Shown here: positions 9,811 through 17,083 of the stretch, piece by piece | Numbering within the stretch: position 1 is the first letter of the stretch | Layout of the letters: every line of letters begins with the position of its first letter | Position numbers and translations under genes: made by a program | The notes under the pieces: generated by a model | The model's database searches: none | Told to the model about the DNA's origin: nothing | What the model saw: only the letters and a program-made list of their open reading frames with translations | From: Bacteroidota bacterium | Lineage (GTDB): Bacteria > Bacteroidota > Bacteroidia > Chitinophagales > Chitinophagaceae | DNA: 64,000 bases | Direction: 5' to 3' | Assembly: GCA_023437225.1 (NCBI GenBank) | Contig: JAEZGS010000011.1 | Span: forward strand, 1-64,000

Positions 9811-10755
9811 ATGCATCATCCTTCCCCGCACATTGAAGCTTTTCTGCAATACCTCCGATTTGAAAAGCGGTTTTCAAGGCATACTATCGAAGCTTATGAG
9901 ACCGACCTTCAGCAATTCAACGAATACCTTATCAGCGAGTTTGAAACCAGTAATCCTGAGTCTGCAGCGCAGGGATTTATTCGTTCGTGGTTGGCATCCC
10001 TGAAAGACCAGGGGACAAGTTCCCGGACCATACTTCGCAAACTATCTTCGCTCAAATCATTTTATCGCTACCTCGTTCGTCAGGGTGTTATCGGTAAATC
10101 TCCTGTGAACAACATCACCGGTCCCCGGACAGCCAGCAGGCTCCCGATGTTTGTAAAGGAAAATGAGATGGAACATGCAATGAAAGCCGGGGTGCAGGCC
10201 ATTGAACCAGTCGGATTTGATCCCTCAAAGCACCCGGTATATAAAAGCGGGTGGGACGGGAAAACCCAGCGGCTGATCATGCACATCTTGTATGCAACGG
10301 GTATGCGCTCTGCGGAATTGTTATCGTTGAAAGACGCACAGATAAACCGGTTTAACGATACAATAAAAGTGCTCGGTAAAGGCAACAAAGAACGAGTGCT
10401 TCCGGTCAATAAAGAATTGATTGCTTTGATAGATGAATATGTTTCCAGTAAGCGGGCCGAATTCGGCGAGTTCTCTGACGACCATCTGCTGGTTACACCA
10501 ACAGGTAAGAAGCTTTATCAACGGAAGTTCTATCAACTGGTGCACGATTGTCTCAGCCAGATAACAACGATTGAAAAAAGAAGCCCCCATATTATCCGGC
10601 ACAGTTTCGCTACTCACTTACTAAACAACGGTGCGGATATTAATTCTGTCAAGGAGTTGTTAGGGCATGCAAGCCTTGCGGCGACACAGGTGTATACGCA
10701 CAATACTATTGAAAAGCTTAAGGAAGCGTACAATAAGGCGCATCCCAAGGCTTGA
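9811..10755 (+). CDS. xerC: Tyrosine recombinase, XerC/XerD type
   Basis: A 314-residue site-specific recombinase of the Xer family, which resolves chromosome dimers at dif. The N-terminal SAM-like DNA-binding domain covers about residues 5-90. The catalytic domain carries the expected residues: Arg166 (TGMRSAEL), His260 and Arg263 (HIIRHSF), His286 (LLGHASL) and nucleophile Tyr295 (TQVYTH). Its place between rpsU and hpf is conserved backbone, so it is the housekeeping recombinase and not a mobile-element integrase. Whether it pairs as XerC or XerD cannot be settled from one sequence. Confidence 0.9.
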   Translation: MHHPSPHIEAFLQYLRFEKRFSRHTIEAYETDLQQFNEYLISEFETSNPESAAQGFIRSWLASLKDQGTSSRTILRKLSSLKSFYRYLVRQGVIGKSPVNNITGPRTASRLPMFVKENEMEHAMKAGVQAIEPVGFDPSKHPVYKSGWDGKTQRLIMHILYATGMRSAELLSLKDAQINRFNDTIKVLGKGNKERVLPVNKELIALIDEYVSSKRAEFGEFSDDHLLVTPTGKKLYQRKFYQLVHDCLSQITTIEKRSPHIIRHSFATHLLNNGADINSVKELLGHASLAATQVYTHNTIEKLKEAYNKAHPKA

Positions 10756-10827
10756 CCAATTCGAAAAAATCTAATTTGGGAAGGTATTTTTTGACAGCTT
10801 AAAAGGTGCTTAAAACGCCGGTTATTA

Positions 10828-10859
10828 TTTGGAAAAAACGGCTTTTTGAACTATCTTCC
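10828..10859 (+). promoter_or_regulatory. Weak candidate hpf promoter
   Basis: TTTG at 10828-10831 is followed after 20 bases by TATCTTCC at 10852-10859, which deviates from TAnnTTTG in the last two meaningful positions. It lies about 75 bases before the hpf start, in the 180-base gap after xerC, where nothing else stands out. Confidence 0.25.
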
Positions 10860-10936
10860 ATATTACAATCAGGACATAAATCAAGATGATTTATTAGTTC
10901 TTTCATTTATTGTTCACTGTAAAAAAAGCGAATGCC

Positions 10937-11236
10937 ATGAACGTAAACATTCAGTCTGTGAAATTTATTGCCGATTCAAAGCTTACAGAGTATGTAAATA
11001 AGAAGATCGAGAAATTGAATACGTTTAATGACCGGATTATTTCAGTCGATGTGTTTCTGAAGCTGGATAACGTAGTGCATACGATCAAGGACAAGATAGC
11101 AGAGATTCGCGTCCAGATTCCAAGAAACCAGTTTTTCGTGAAGGCCTCGTCGAAGTCGTTTGAAGAATCCTTCGACAGTGCGTTAGAGTCAGTCATCAAT
11201 CAAATCAAAAGAAAAAAAGAAAAACAAGTAGCATAA
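10937..11236 (+). CDS. hpf: Ribosome hibernation promoting factor (HPF/RaiA family)
   Basis: A 99-residue short-form HPF/YfiA-like protein that binds in the 30S decoding channel during stationary phase and stabilises inactive ribosomes. It begins MNVNIQSVKFIADSKL and has the beta-alpha-beta-beta-beta-alpha pattern with the basic C-terminal helix IKRKKEKQ. I chose the ATG at 10937 because family members start at this motif; the frame is open back to 10910. A strong terminator follows. Confidence 0.9.
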   Translation: MNVNIQSVKFIADSKLTEYVNKKIEKLNTFNDRIISVDVFLKLDNVVHTIKDKIAEIRVQIPRNQFFVKASSKSFEESFDSALESVINQIKRKKEKQVA

Positions 11237-11248
11237 CCTCATTAGATC

Positions 11249-11276
11249 AAGACCTCCCCACCAGGAGGTCTTTTTT
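11249..11276 (+). terminator. Rho-independent terminator after hpf
   Basis: A 9-bp perfect stem, AAGACCTCC pairing with GGAGGTCTT around a CCACCA loop, runs into six T residues. It closes the rpsU-xerC-hpf stretch. Confidence 0.9.
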
Positions 11277-11431
11277 ATTTCTGCAGTTCACAAGAAGTTT
11301 TTTTGAATCCTGATTTTTTAATTGTCAATGTAAATATCTTCGCGCCGAATTGAGCAGAGGCGTTGATAAGGATCTTTGAAAAGAGTTTTGTAATCGATTG
11401 AAAACAAACAAAAAAATCTTCGATCAAAATT

Positions 11432-11460
11432 TTTGGAATTAACAAATTCGTTTACCTTTG
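11432..11460 (+). promoter_or_regulatory. Candidate promoter of the tRNA-tuf transcript
   Basis: TTTG at 11432-11435 and TACCTTTG at 11453-11460 are 17 bases apart and lie about 48 bases before the first tRNA. The -7 box is identical to those before rplK and rpoB. The 170 bases between the hpf terminator and this promoter are AT-rich and hold nothing else I can support. Confidence 0.65.
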
Positions 11461-11508
11461 CCTTCCCAAAAAATTAAGGATACTGGTTTTAGGGAAGTTC
11501 TTTTTAAC

Positions 11509-11581
11509 GCCAGAGTAGCTCAGTTGGTAGAGCAGCTGATTTGTAATCAGCTGGTCGGGGGTTCGAGTCCCTTCTCTGGCT
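11509..11581 (+). tRNA. tRNA-Thr (UGU)
   Basis: A 73-base cloverleaf: acceptor GCCAGAG/CTCTGGC, D-arm GCTC...GAGC, anticodon stem GCTGA/TCAGC with loop TTTGTAA (anticodon TGT), and T-arm with TTCGAGT. CCA is not encoded. First of four clustered tRNAs upstream of tuf. Confidence 0.97.
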
Positions 11582-11594
11582 CTGATTTAATGCC

Positions 11595-11680
11595 GGGCAA
11601 GTAGCCAAGTGGCCAACGGCAACAGACTGTAAATCTGTCCTCTTCGGAGTTCGGTGGTTCGAATCCATCCTTGCCCACCA
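11595..11680 (+). tRNA. tRNA-Tyr (GUA)
   Basis: A class II tRNA with a long variable arm. The acceptor is GGGCAAG/CTTGCCC, the anticodon stem ACAGA/TCTGT and the loop CTGTAAA (anticodon GTA). CCA is encoded at 11678-11680, unlike in the neighbouring tRNAs. Confidence 0.97.
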
Positions 11681-11769
11681 TCCACAGTTAATGTGGATTA
11701 GTGATCAGTGATCACTGTGTTGTGAAGTTCTTTAGTTTAAGTTGATGCGGCACGCATTGACGACGTAAT

Positions 11770-11842
11770 GCGGGAGTAGCTCAGTTGGTAGAGCGACAGC
11801 CTTCCAAGCTGTAGGTCGCGGGTTCGAACCTCGTCTCCCGCT
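11770..11842 (+). tRNA. tRNA-Gly (UCC)
   Basis: A 73-base cloverleaf with acceptor GCGGGAG/CTCCCGC, anticodon stem ACAGC/GCTGT and loop CTTCCAA (anticodon TCC), plus a T-arm with TTCGAAC. No encoded CCA. Confidence 0.97.
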
Positions 11843-11908
11843 CTATTGTTTATCTGTTGTTTGTTACTTGTTTGGCTGGTAACCGGCAACAGATAATTGG
11901 TATTACCA

Positions 11909-11980
11909 GCCGTTGTAGCTCAGTGGTAGAGCACCACCTTGGTAGGGTGGGGGTCGTGAGTTCGACTCTCATCGACGGCT
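11909..11980 (+). tRNA. tRNA-Thr (GGU)
   Basis: A 72-base cloverleaf with acceptor GCCGTTG/CGACGGC (one G-U pair), anticodon stem CCACC/GGTGG and loop TTGGTAG (anticodon GGT). A second threonine isoacceptor in the same cluster, directly upstream of tuf. Confidence 0.96.
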
Positions 11981-12036
11981 CAGAAAATAGTTTGATTTGA
12001 AAGACCTTCATGTCAACACAGTCAAGGAATTTTGTA

Positions 12037-12074
12037 GTTAATTGTTATTTCGCGGAAGAGAAATAGCGATTAAC
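12037..12074 (+). promoter_or_regulatory. 15-bp hairpin in the tRNA-tuf spacer
   Basis: GTTAATTGTTATTTC (12037-12051) pairs over its full length, with two G-U pairs, with GAAATAGCGATTAAC (12060-12074) around an 8-base loop. No T-run follows, so it is not a standard terminator. It may mark RNA processing between tRNA-Thr and tuf mRNA, or regulate tuf; both are inference. Confidence 0.5.
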
Positions 12075-12090
12075 AAATATCGATTAGGGA

Positions 12091-12098
12091 TAAATTTG
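12091..12098 (+). promoter_or_regulatory. Candidate tuf-proximal -7 box
   Basis: TAAATTTG matches TAnnTTTG and lies 27 bases upstream of the tuf ATG. No clear TTTG is found 19 bases upstream; the leader hairpin occupies that place. It would allow tuf transcription independent of the tRNAs. Confidence 0.35.
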
Positions 12099-12125
12099 TA
12101 AAAGCACAACTAAAAAACAGATAAA

Positions 12126-13313
12126 ATGTCAAAAGAGACTTTTAAGAGGGACAAACCCCACGTTAACGTCGGCACAATTGGTCACGTTGACCATGGTAAA
12201 ACTACTTTGACTGCTGCTATTACCAGCATCCTTTCATCAAGGGGTATGGCGGAAGCGAAGAAATACGACGAAATTGATGCTGCTCCTGAAGAAAAAGAAA
12301 GGGGTATCACCATCAATACAGCTCACGTGGAGTATCAGACACAGAGCCGTCACTATGCTCACGTTGACTGTCCTGGTCACGCTGACTATGTGAAAAACAT
12401 GATCACTGGTGCTGCACAGATGGACGGTGCAATCTTAGTTGTGGCTGCTACAGACGGTCCGATGCCTCAAACAAAAGAACACATCCTTTTGGCTCGCCAG
12501 GTAGGTGTACCAAGGATCGTTGTTTTCATGAATAAAGTTGACCTTGTTGATGATCCTGAACTGTTGGAACTTGTTGAAATGGAGATCCGTGATCTTCTTT
12601 CTTCTTACGGTTTCGATGGCGATAACACTCCAATCATCAAAGGTTCTGCAACTGGCGCTCTTGCTGGTGAAGAAAAGTGGGTTAAAGCGATCGATGAACT
12701 GATGGATGCTGTGGATTCTTACATTCCTCTGCCTCCTCGTCCGGTAGATCAGGCGTTCCTGATGAGTGTTGAAGACGTGTTCTCCATCACTGGTCGTGGT
12801 ACCGTTGCTACAGGTCGTATCGAAAGAGGTCGTATCAAAGTTGGTGAGCCTGTAGAGATCGTAGGTCTCATGGAAGCTCCACTCAACTCAACTGTAACCG
12901 GCGTTGAAATGTTCCGTAAGCTCCTCGATCAGGGTGAAGCTGGAGATAACGCTGGTCTGTTGCTCCGTGGTATTGATAAAACTCAGATCCGTCGTGGTAT
13001 GGTAATCTGTAAGCCAGGTTCTATCACTCCTCACACTGAGTTCAAAGGTGAAGTTTACGTATTGAGCAAGGAAGAAGGTGGACGTCACACTCCATTCTTT
13101 AATAAATATCGTCCTCAGTTCTATTTCCGTACTACTGACGTAACAGGAGAGTGCGAACTTCCTGCAGGAACTGAGATGGTGATGCCTGGTGACAATACCA
13201 ACCTTACTGTAAAATTGATCATGCCAATCGCGATGGAAAAAGGTTTGAAGTTTGCGATTCGTGAAGGTGGTCGTACAGTAGGTGCAGGTCAGGTGACTGA
13301 AATTTTAAAGTAA
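12126..13313 (+). CDS. tuf: Elongation factor Tu
   Basis: A 395-residue translational GTPase that delivers aminoacyl-tRNA to the ribosome. The G1 motif GHVDHGKT (about residues 19-26), switch I RGITINTAHVEY, G3 DCPGHADY (about 80-88), G4 NKVD (about 136) and G5 GSATGAL (about 174) are intact. Domains 2 and 3 follow, ending GAGQVTEILK. Full length. It sits in the conserved tRNA-tuf-tRNA-Trp-secE-nusG block. Confidence 0.98.
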   Translation: MSKETFKRDKPHVNVGTIGHVDHGKTTLTAAITSILSSRGMAEAKKYDEIDAAPEEKERGITINTAHVEYQTQSRHYAHVDCPGHADYVKNMITGAAQMDGAILVVAATDGPMPQTKEHILLARQVGVPRIVVFMNKVDLVDDPELLELVEMEIRDLLSSYGFDGDNTPIIKGSATGALAGEEKWVKAIDELMDAVDSYIPLPPRPVDQAFLMSVEDVFSITGRGTVATGRIERGRIKVGEPVEIVGLMEAPLNSTVTGVEMFRKLLDQGEAGDNAGLLLRGIDKTQIRRGMVICKPGSITPHTEFKGEVYVLSKEEGGRHTPFFNKYRPQFYFRTTDVTGECELPAGTEMVMPGDNTNLTVKLIMPIAMEKGLKFAIREGGRTVGAGQVTEILK

Positions 13314-13345
13314 GCCAAAGGTTAACGGAAGATTTTCCGAAACGC

Positions 13346-13375
13346 TTTTAGCTTGAGCAAATAGTCCTATATTTG
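13346..13375 (+). promoter_or_regulatory. Candidate promoter for tRNA-Trp/secE/nusG
   Basis: TTTT at 13346-13349 and TATATTTG at 13368-13375 with 18 bases between. The -7 box is a full consensus match in the short gap between the tuf stop and tRNA-Trp. A strong hairpin lies just downstream, so early termination is possible. Confidence 0.5.
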
Positions 13376-13386
13376 CGACATGAATT

Positions 13387-13416
13387 CTAAAAGCTGTCCG
13401 ATAGGATAGCTTTTAG
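13387..13416 (+). terminator. Hairpin between tuf and tRNA-Trp, terminator-like
   Basis: CTAAAAGCTGTCC and GGATAGCTTTTAG form a 13-bp stem with one G-U pair around the loop GATA. The following TTTCT is a poor U-tract. It could end tuf transcription or act as a processing signal just before tRNA-Trp (six bases away). Confidence 0.5.
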
Positions 13417-13421
13417 TTTCT

Positions 13422-13492
13422 ACGGGCATAGTTCAATGGTAGAATAGAGGTCTCCAAAACCTTTGATCTGGGTTCGAATCCTGGTGCCCGTG
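13422..13492 (+). tRNA. tRNA-Trp (CCA)
   Basis: A 71-base cloverleaf with acceptor ACGGGCA/TGCCCGT, anticodon loop CTCCAAA (anticodon CCA), T-arm TTCGAAT and discriminator G. It is followed by AT-rich low-complexity DNA (13495-13555) and then secE, the usual arrangement in the phylum. Confidence 0.97.
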
Positions 13493-13557
13493 CAGAAAAT
13501 TTGAGATTTGGAATCCCTTCTCAAATTCTCAGATTTCAAATTTCAAATTGTTACTCG

Positions 13558-13752
13558 ATGAACAAGGTGACCACATATTTTAAAGAGTCGTACCACGAAC
13601 TGCTGGAGAAAGTAAGCTGGCCTACATGGGCGCAGCTTCAACAATCTACTGTGATCGTATTGGTTGCTACTTTGGTGATAACTGCAATAGTTTGGGGCAT
13701 GGACCTGGTTGCACAGTCAGGCCTTAAATTAATTTATTCATTCTTTGCATAA
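13558..13752 (+). CDS. secE: Preprotein translocase subunit SecE
   Basis: A 64-residue single-span SecE that clamps SecY in the inner membrane. An amphipathic N-terminal helix carries the conserved LLEKVSWPTWAQL (about residues 14-26); the transmembrane helix spans about 32-58. The ATG at 13558 is chosen because the upstream part of the frame translates low-complexity spacer DNA. Its stop overlaps the nusG start (TAATG), so translation is likely coupled. Confidence 0.93.
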   Translation: MNKVTTYFKESYHELLEKVSWPTWAQLQQSTVIVLVATLVITAIVWGMDLVAQSGLKLIYSFFA

Positions 13753-14318
13753 TGGAAAATCAAACGACACAACAGGAAACGAAATGGTACGTGCTGCGTG
13801 TGGTTAGCGGCAAAGAAAGAAAGGTAAAAGAATACCTTGATAAAGAGATCTCGCGTGGCGGTTGGGGCGAAGTGGTTAAGCAGGTTTTCCTTCCGGTGGA
13901 GAAAGTTTATAAAGTGCAGAATGGTAAGAAAGTAATGCGCGAAAGAAACTACTATCCTGGTTATGTGATGATCGAAGTAACTGAAGGTAAACTGTCTGAT
14001 GACCTGAGAGATGCCATCAAAAATACCACAAACGTTATCCATTTCCTTGGTAAGGAAGATCCTATCGCCCTTCGCAAAGCTGAAGTGAATAAGATGCTTG
14101 GAAAGATGGATGAAATGGCGGAAGCTGGTGGAGTAAGCATGAGCGAACCTTTCATCGTTGGTGAGACCATCAAGATCATTGAAGGTCCGTTCAACGACTT
14201 CAATGGCATCATTGAAGAAGTTAATGATGAGAAAAAGAAACTGAAAGTTACAGTGAAGATATTTGGCCGGTCGACTCCTGTGGAATTGAATTACATGCAG
14301 GTTGAGAAGATCAGTTAA
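13752..14318 (+). CDS. nusG: Transcription termination/antitermination factor NusG
   Basis: A 188-residue NusG with an NGN domain (KWYVLRVVSGKERKVKEYL at the start, YYPGYVMIEV near residue 74) that binds the RNA polymerase clamp. A C-terminal KOW domain follows (GETIKIIEGPFNDFNGII, about 137-154) that contacts Rho or ribosomal protein S10. Full length. The ATG overlaps the secE stop. The gene ends at a bidirectional hairpin facing the histone-like gene, so here nusG is not directly joined to rplK. Confidence 0.96.
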   Translation: MENQTTQQETKWYVLRVVSGKERKVKEYLDKEISRGGWGEVVKQVFLPVEKVYKVQNGKKVMRERNYYPGYVMIEVTEGKLSDDLRDAIKNTTNVIHFLGKEDPIALRKAEVNKMLGKMDEMAEAGGVSMSEPFIVGETIKIIEGPFNDFNGIIEEVNDEKKKLKVTVKIFGRSTPVELNYMQVEKIS

Positions 14319-14347
14319 GGTACTCTGCTGGTTATATAAAAAATATT

Positions 14348-14376
14348 AAAGCCCCGTTTTGCGGGGCTTTTTATTT
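14348..14376. terminator. Bidirectional terminator between nusG and histone-like gene
   Basis: AAAGCCCCG and CGGGGCTTT form a 9-bp stem around TTTTG, with T residues downstream of nusG and A residues upstream, so it works on both strands. It separates two convergent genes. Confidence 0.9.
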
Positions 14377-14385
14377 GGGGAATGC

Positions 14386-14883
14386 TTAAGCATTTTCGTC
14401 TGCGCTTTCCGAACCGTTGTCGGCAGTTCCACCTTCTTCAGGTAGCGTAACTGTATCCGGAGCTTCCATTGCTGACTCATTCATTTCTGTAGAACGAGAA
14501 GATGCTCTTTTCCTTGAAGTGCCGCGAGAGGCGGATTTGCGTGGAGCAGATTTCTTGCCTGCTTTTTTCGCCGCCTTCTTAGGAGCAGCAGCTTTTTTAG
14601 AAGTAGCCGCTTTCCGGCCAGCCTTTTTTGCCGCTCTCTTTGGAGCCGCTTTTTTTGCAGCCTTTTTAGCCGACTTCTTTACTCCGCGACTTGCCGATTT
14701 TTTTGTTGCCGCTTTTTTTACGCTTTTCTTTGCGGGTCTTCCGGCTTTCTTCGCCGCTTTTTTAGGTGCCGCTTTCTTTCCCGCTTTCTTAGCGGCCTTT
14801 TTTGGAGCAGCTTTTTTGCCTGCTTTTTTAGCAGCTTTCTTAGGAGCAGCTTTTTTTGCAGCCTTCTTCTTTGCTTTGGCCAT
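14386..14883 (-). CDS. Lysine/alanine-rich histone H1-like protein
   Basis: A 165-residue protein. The first 130 or so residues are almost entirely K, A, P, R, G and S in repeats such as KKAAPKKAAKKAG; the tail is acidic (STEMNESAMEAPDTVTLPEE onward). This is the composition of bacterial histone H1-like proteins (Hc1/Hc2-like, AlgP-like), which bind DNA without sequence specificity. The repeat-rich coding DNA is prone to length change. It lies antisense between nusG and rplK and breaks an otherwise conserved run. A 174-residue frame on the other strand is a composition shadow. Function is by composition only. Confidence 0.75.
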   Translation of the reverse strand: MAKAKKKAAKKAAPKKAAKKAGKKAAPKKAAKKAGKKAAPKKAAKKAGRPAKKSVKKAATKKSASRGVKKSAKKAAKKAAPKRAAKKAGRKAATSKKAAAPKKAAKKAGKKSAPRKSASRGTSRKRASSRSTEMNESAMEAPDTVTLPEEGGTADNGSESADENA

Positions 14884-15091
14884 AGTGATTTGTGTTTTTA
14901 GTTTTACAAAACAAATAAATTCACGTTCGAATTTACAGTAAAAGCTACGATGTTTTTTTAAATAATAAAAAATTGAACATCATAATGTTAACAACATCTG
15001 CATGAAGCAATTCATATACCATCACAATAGTAATATGCTGTAAATTGCGCCTCTGCTGCGTTTGGGCCACAGCGCCACTCCGAAAAAACAC

Positions 15092-15122
15092 TTTGTATAA
15101 CAATTTTGTTTCATTACCTTTG
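15092..15122 (+). promoter_or_regulatory. rplK operon promoter, near-perfect Bacteroidota consensus
   Basis: TTTG at 15092-15095, exactly 19 bases, then TACCTTTG at 15115-15122. This is the consensus in both boxes and in spacing, about 88 bases ahead of the rplK ATG. The rest of the 325-base gap back to the histone-like gene is AT-rich with no other supported feature. Confidence 0.8.
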
Positions 15123-15209
15123 CGCTCCCCAAATAGAAGTTCTTTTTTTCGAATTGGATTTGGGAGTTACACGCAACTGTGTAACGCTATCACCAAAAAA
15201 AGTAGAAAC

Positions 15210-15653
15210 ATGGCAAAAGAAATTACCGGCTTTGTTAAGCTCCAGGTAAAAGGCGGCCAGGCAAACCCTGCGCCTCCTGTAGGTCCTGCTCTGGGTTCCA
15301 AAGGTGTAAACATCATGGAATTCTGTAAGCAATTCAATGCTCGTACACAGGACAAAATGGGAAAGGTACTTCCCGTTCTCATCACTGTTTATTCAGACAA
15401 GTCATTTGAGTTTGTAATCAAAACTCCTCCCGCTGCTGTTCAGCTTCTTGAAGCTGCAAAATTGCAAAGTGGTTCAAAAGAACCAAACCGTAACAAGGTT
15501 GGCAAAGTGAACTGGGAACAGGTTGCTGCAATTGCGCAAGACAAGATGAGCGATCTCAACTGCTTCACCCCGGAAAGTGCAATGCGCATGGTTGCCGGAA
15601 CTGCACGCAGCATGGGTATCACAGTGGAAGGTAAAGCTCCCTGGGAAAACTAA
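15210..15653 (+). CDS. rplK: Large ribosomal subunit protein uL11
   Basis: A 147-residue uL11 that forms the GTPase-associated stalk base on 23S rRNA. It starts MAKEITGFVKLQVKGGQANP with the proline-rich hinge PAPPVGPALG, and ends with the RNA-binding domain motif GTARSMGITVEG. The frame is open back to 15045 but the upstream residues are not family-like; the ATG at 15210 is clear. First gene of rplK-rplA-rplJ-rplL. Confidence 0.97.
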   Translation: MAKEITGFVKLQVKGGQANPAPPVGPALGSKGVNIMEFCKQFNARTQDKMGKVLPVLITVYSDKSFEFVIKTPPAAVQLLEAAKLQSGSKEPNRNKVGKVNWEQVAAIAQDKMSDLNCFTPESAMRMVAGTARSMGITVEGKAPWEN

Positions 15654-15699
15654 ATTGATCACGGCATCGCAGCCGCGATGCTTCAAAAACTGATTACAA

Positions 15700-16392
15700 A
15701 TGGCTATCTCAAAGAAAAGAAAAGCAGTTGACGGGAAAGTAGATGCAAATAAAATGTACTCCCTGAAAGAAGCTTCTGCTTTAGTAAAAGAAATAAACAT
15801 AACAAAATTCGACGCTTCAGTTGACATTCATGTGAGACTTGGCGTTGATCCTAAGAAAGCAGACCAGGCCATCCGTGGTACTGTAACACTTCCCCATGGA
15901 ACTGGTAAAACAAAGCGCGTTCTTGTACTTTGCACACCGGATAAAGAAGCCGAAGCAAAAGCTGCAGGCGCTGACCATGTAGGTCTGGATGAATTTGTTC
16001 AAAAGATCGAAGGTGGTTGGACAGACATCGACGTTATCGTTGCAACACCTGCGGTGATGCCTAAAATAGGCCGTCTTGGTAAAATCCTCGGTCCACGTAA
16101 CCTGATGCCGAACCCGAAAACCGGTACAGTAACCAACGATGTTGCTGCTGCAGTAACTGAAGTTAAAGGTGGTAAGATCGCCTTCAAAGTTGATAAAGCT
16201 GGTATCATCCATGCTTCCATCGGTCGCGTTAGTTTCAGCCCCGAAAAGATCGCTGAAAACAGTAACGAATTGATCAATGCATTGATCAAGGCTAAGCCGG
16301 CAACTGCTAAGGGAACTTACCTGAGAAGCGTTTTCATGGCAAGTACCATGAGCCCGGGTATCCCAGTTGACACCAAATCATTAATCAACTAA
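15700..16392 (+). CDS. rplA: Large ribosomal subunit protein uL1
   Basis: A 230-residue uL1 that forms the mobile L1 stalk and in many bacteria represses its own operon by binding mRNA. Hallmarks are LPHGTGKTKRV (about residues 64-74), KIGRLGKILGPRNLMPNPK (about 123-141), and the C-terminal LRSVFMASTMSPGI. Full length, 46 bases after rplK. Confidence 0.97.
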   Translation: MAISKKRKAVDGKVDANKMYSLKEASALVKEINITKFDASVDIHVRLGVDPKKADQAIRGTVTLPHGTGKTKRVLVLCTPDKEAEAKAAGADHVGLDEFVQKIEGGWTDIDVIVATPAVMPKIGRLGKILGPRNLMPNPKTGTVTNDVAAAVTEVKGGKIAFKVDKAGIIHASIGRVSFSPEKIAENSNELINALIKAKPATAKGTYLRSVFMASTMSPGIPVDTKSLIN

Positions 16393-16421
16393 TTCTGTTA
16401 AGGCAGATCAAATCTATTGTT

Positions 16422-16952
16422 ATGACTAAGCAAGAAAAAAATGAAGTTATTGAGGTGTTGAAAGACAAGTTCTCTCAATTCAATAATTTCTATATCACAA
16501 ATACTGAAAGCCTCACTGTTGCTCAGGTGAGCAAACTTCGTCGCGTTTGCTTCGACAAGAATGTTGAGATGAAGGTGGCAAAGAATACATTGATCCGTAA
16601 AGCTCTTGAAAGCCTGGACAATGAACGTTTCTCGAATGTTTACGACTCATTGAATGGAGTAACCGCTTTGTTGTTCTCGGAGAACGCAAAGGAACCAGCT
16701 CTTATCATCAGTTCATTCCGTAAGGATACTAACACTGAAAGACCGGTACTTAAAGCTGCATTCATAGATGGAGACGTATTTGCAGGAGACGAGCAACTGA
16801 AAACGCTCACCACTCTTAAGAGCAAGAACGATCTTATCGGTGAGATCATTGGTATGCTTCAATCACCTGCACAGAACGTTATCAGCGGCCTGAACGCAGG
16901 AAGCAAACTTGCTTCTCTTGTAAAGGCTCTCGAAGAAAGAGGTGCCGAGTAA
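16422..16952 (+). CDS. rplJ: Large ribosomal subunit protein uL10
   Basis: A 176-residue uL10 that anchors the L7/L12 dimers to the stalk base. The N-terminal rRNA-binding domain includes VSKLRRVCFDKNVEMKVAKN (about residues 36-55); the C-terminal helix that binds L7/L12 ends KLASLVKALEERG. Only 29 bases separate it from rplA, so there is no room for a long separate L10 leader. Confidence 0.95.
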   Translation: MTKQEKNEVIEVLKDKFSQFNNFYITNTESLTVAQVSKLRRVCFDKNVEMKVAKNTLIRKALESLDNERFSNVYDSLNGVTALLFSENAKEPALIISSFRKDTNTERPVLKAAFIDGDVFAGDEQLKTLTTLKSKNDLIGEIIGMLQSPAQNVISGLNAGSKLASLVKALEERGAE

Positions 16953-17083
16953 TCGGATCTTCGGTTGTTTGTTCCGTATGGAACGCAACCATTATCATAA
17001 CCCAGGCCTGAGGGAACATAAAGGCAATTTTTTTAAACCATCCGCCGGAGCTTAAGCTGTGAAGGCGGAAAAAATTTACAACA

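Noticed and set aside
9811..10755. Integrase marking a genomic island
   Set aside because: The recombinase sits in the conserved rpsU-xerC-hpf order and is best read as the housekeeping Xer protein, not as a mobile integrase.
11680..11769. Palindromic AGTGATCAGTGATCACTG between tRNA-Tyr and tRNA-Gly as a regulator site
   Set aside because: It is a short internal repeat in a tRNA spacer, without promoter context; more likely a processing or chance hairpin.
14417..14941. 174-residue plus-strand frame rich in F and A
   Set aside because: It lies exactly opposite the lysine/alanine-rich gene; its composition is the antisense of AAG/GCN repeats. The histone-like reading has a sensible start and an acidic tail.
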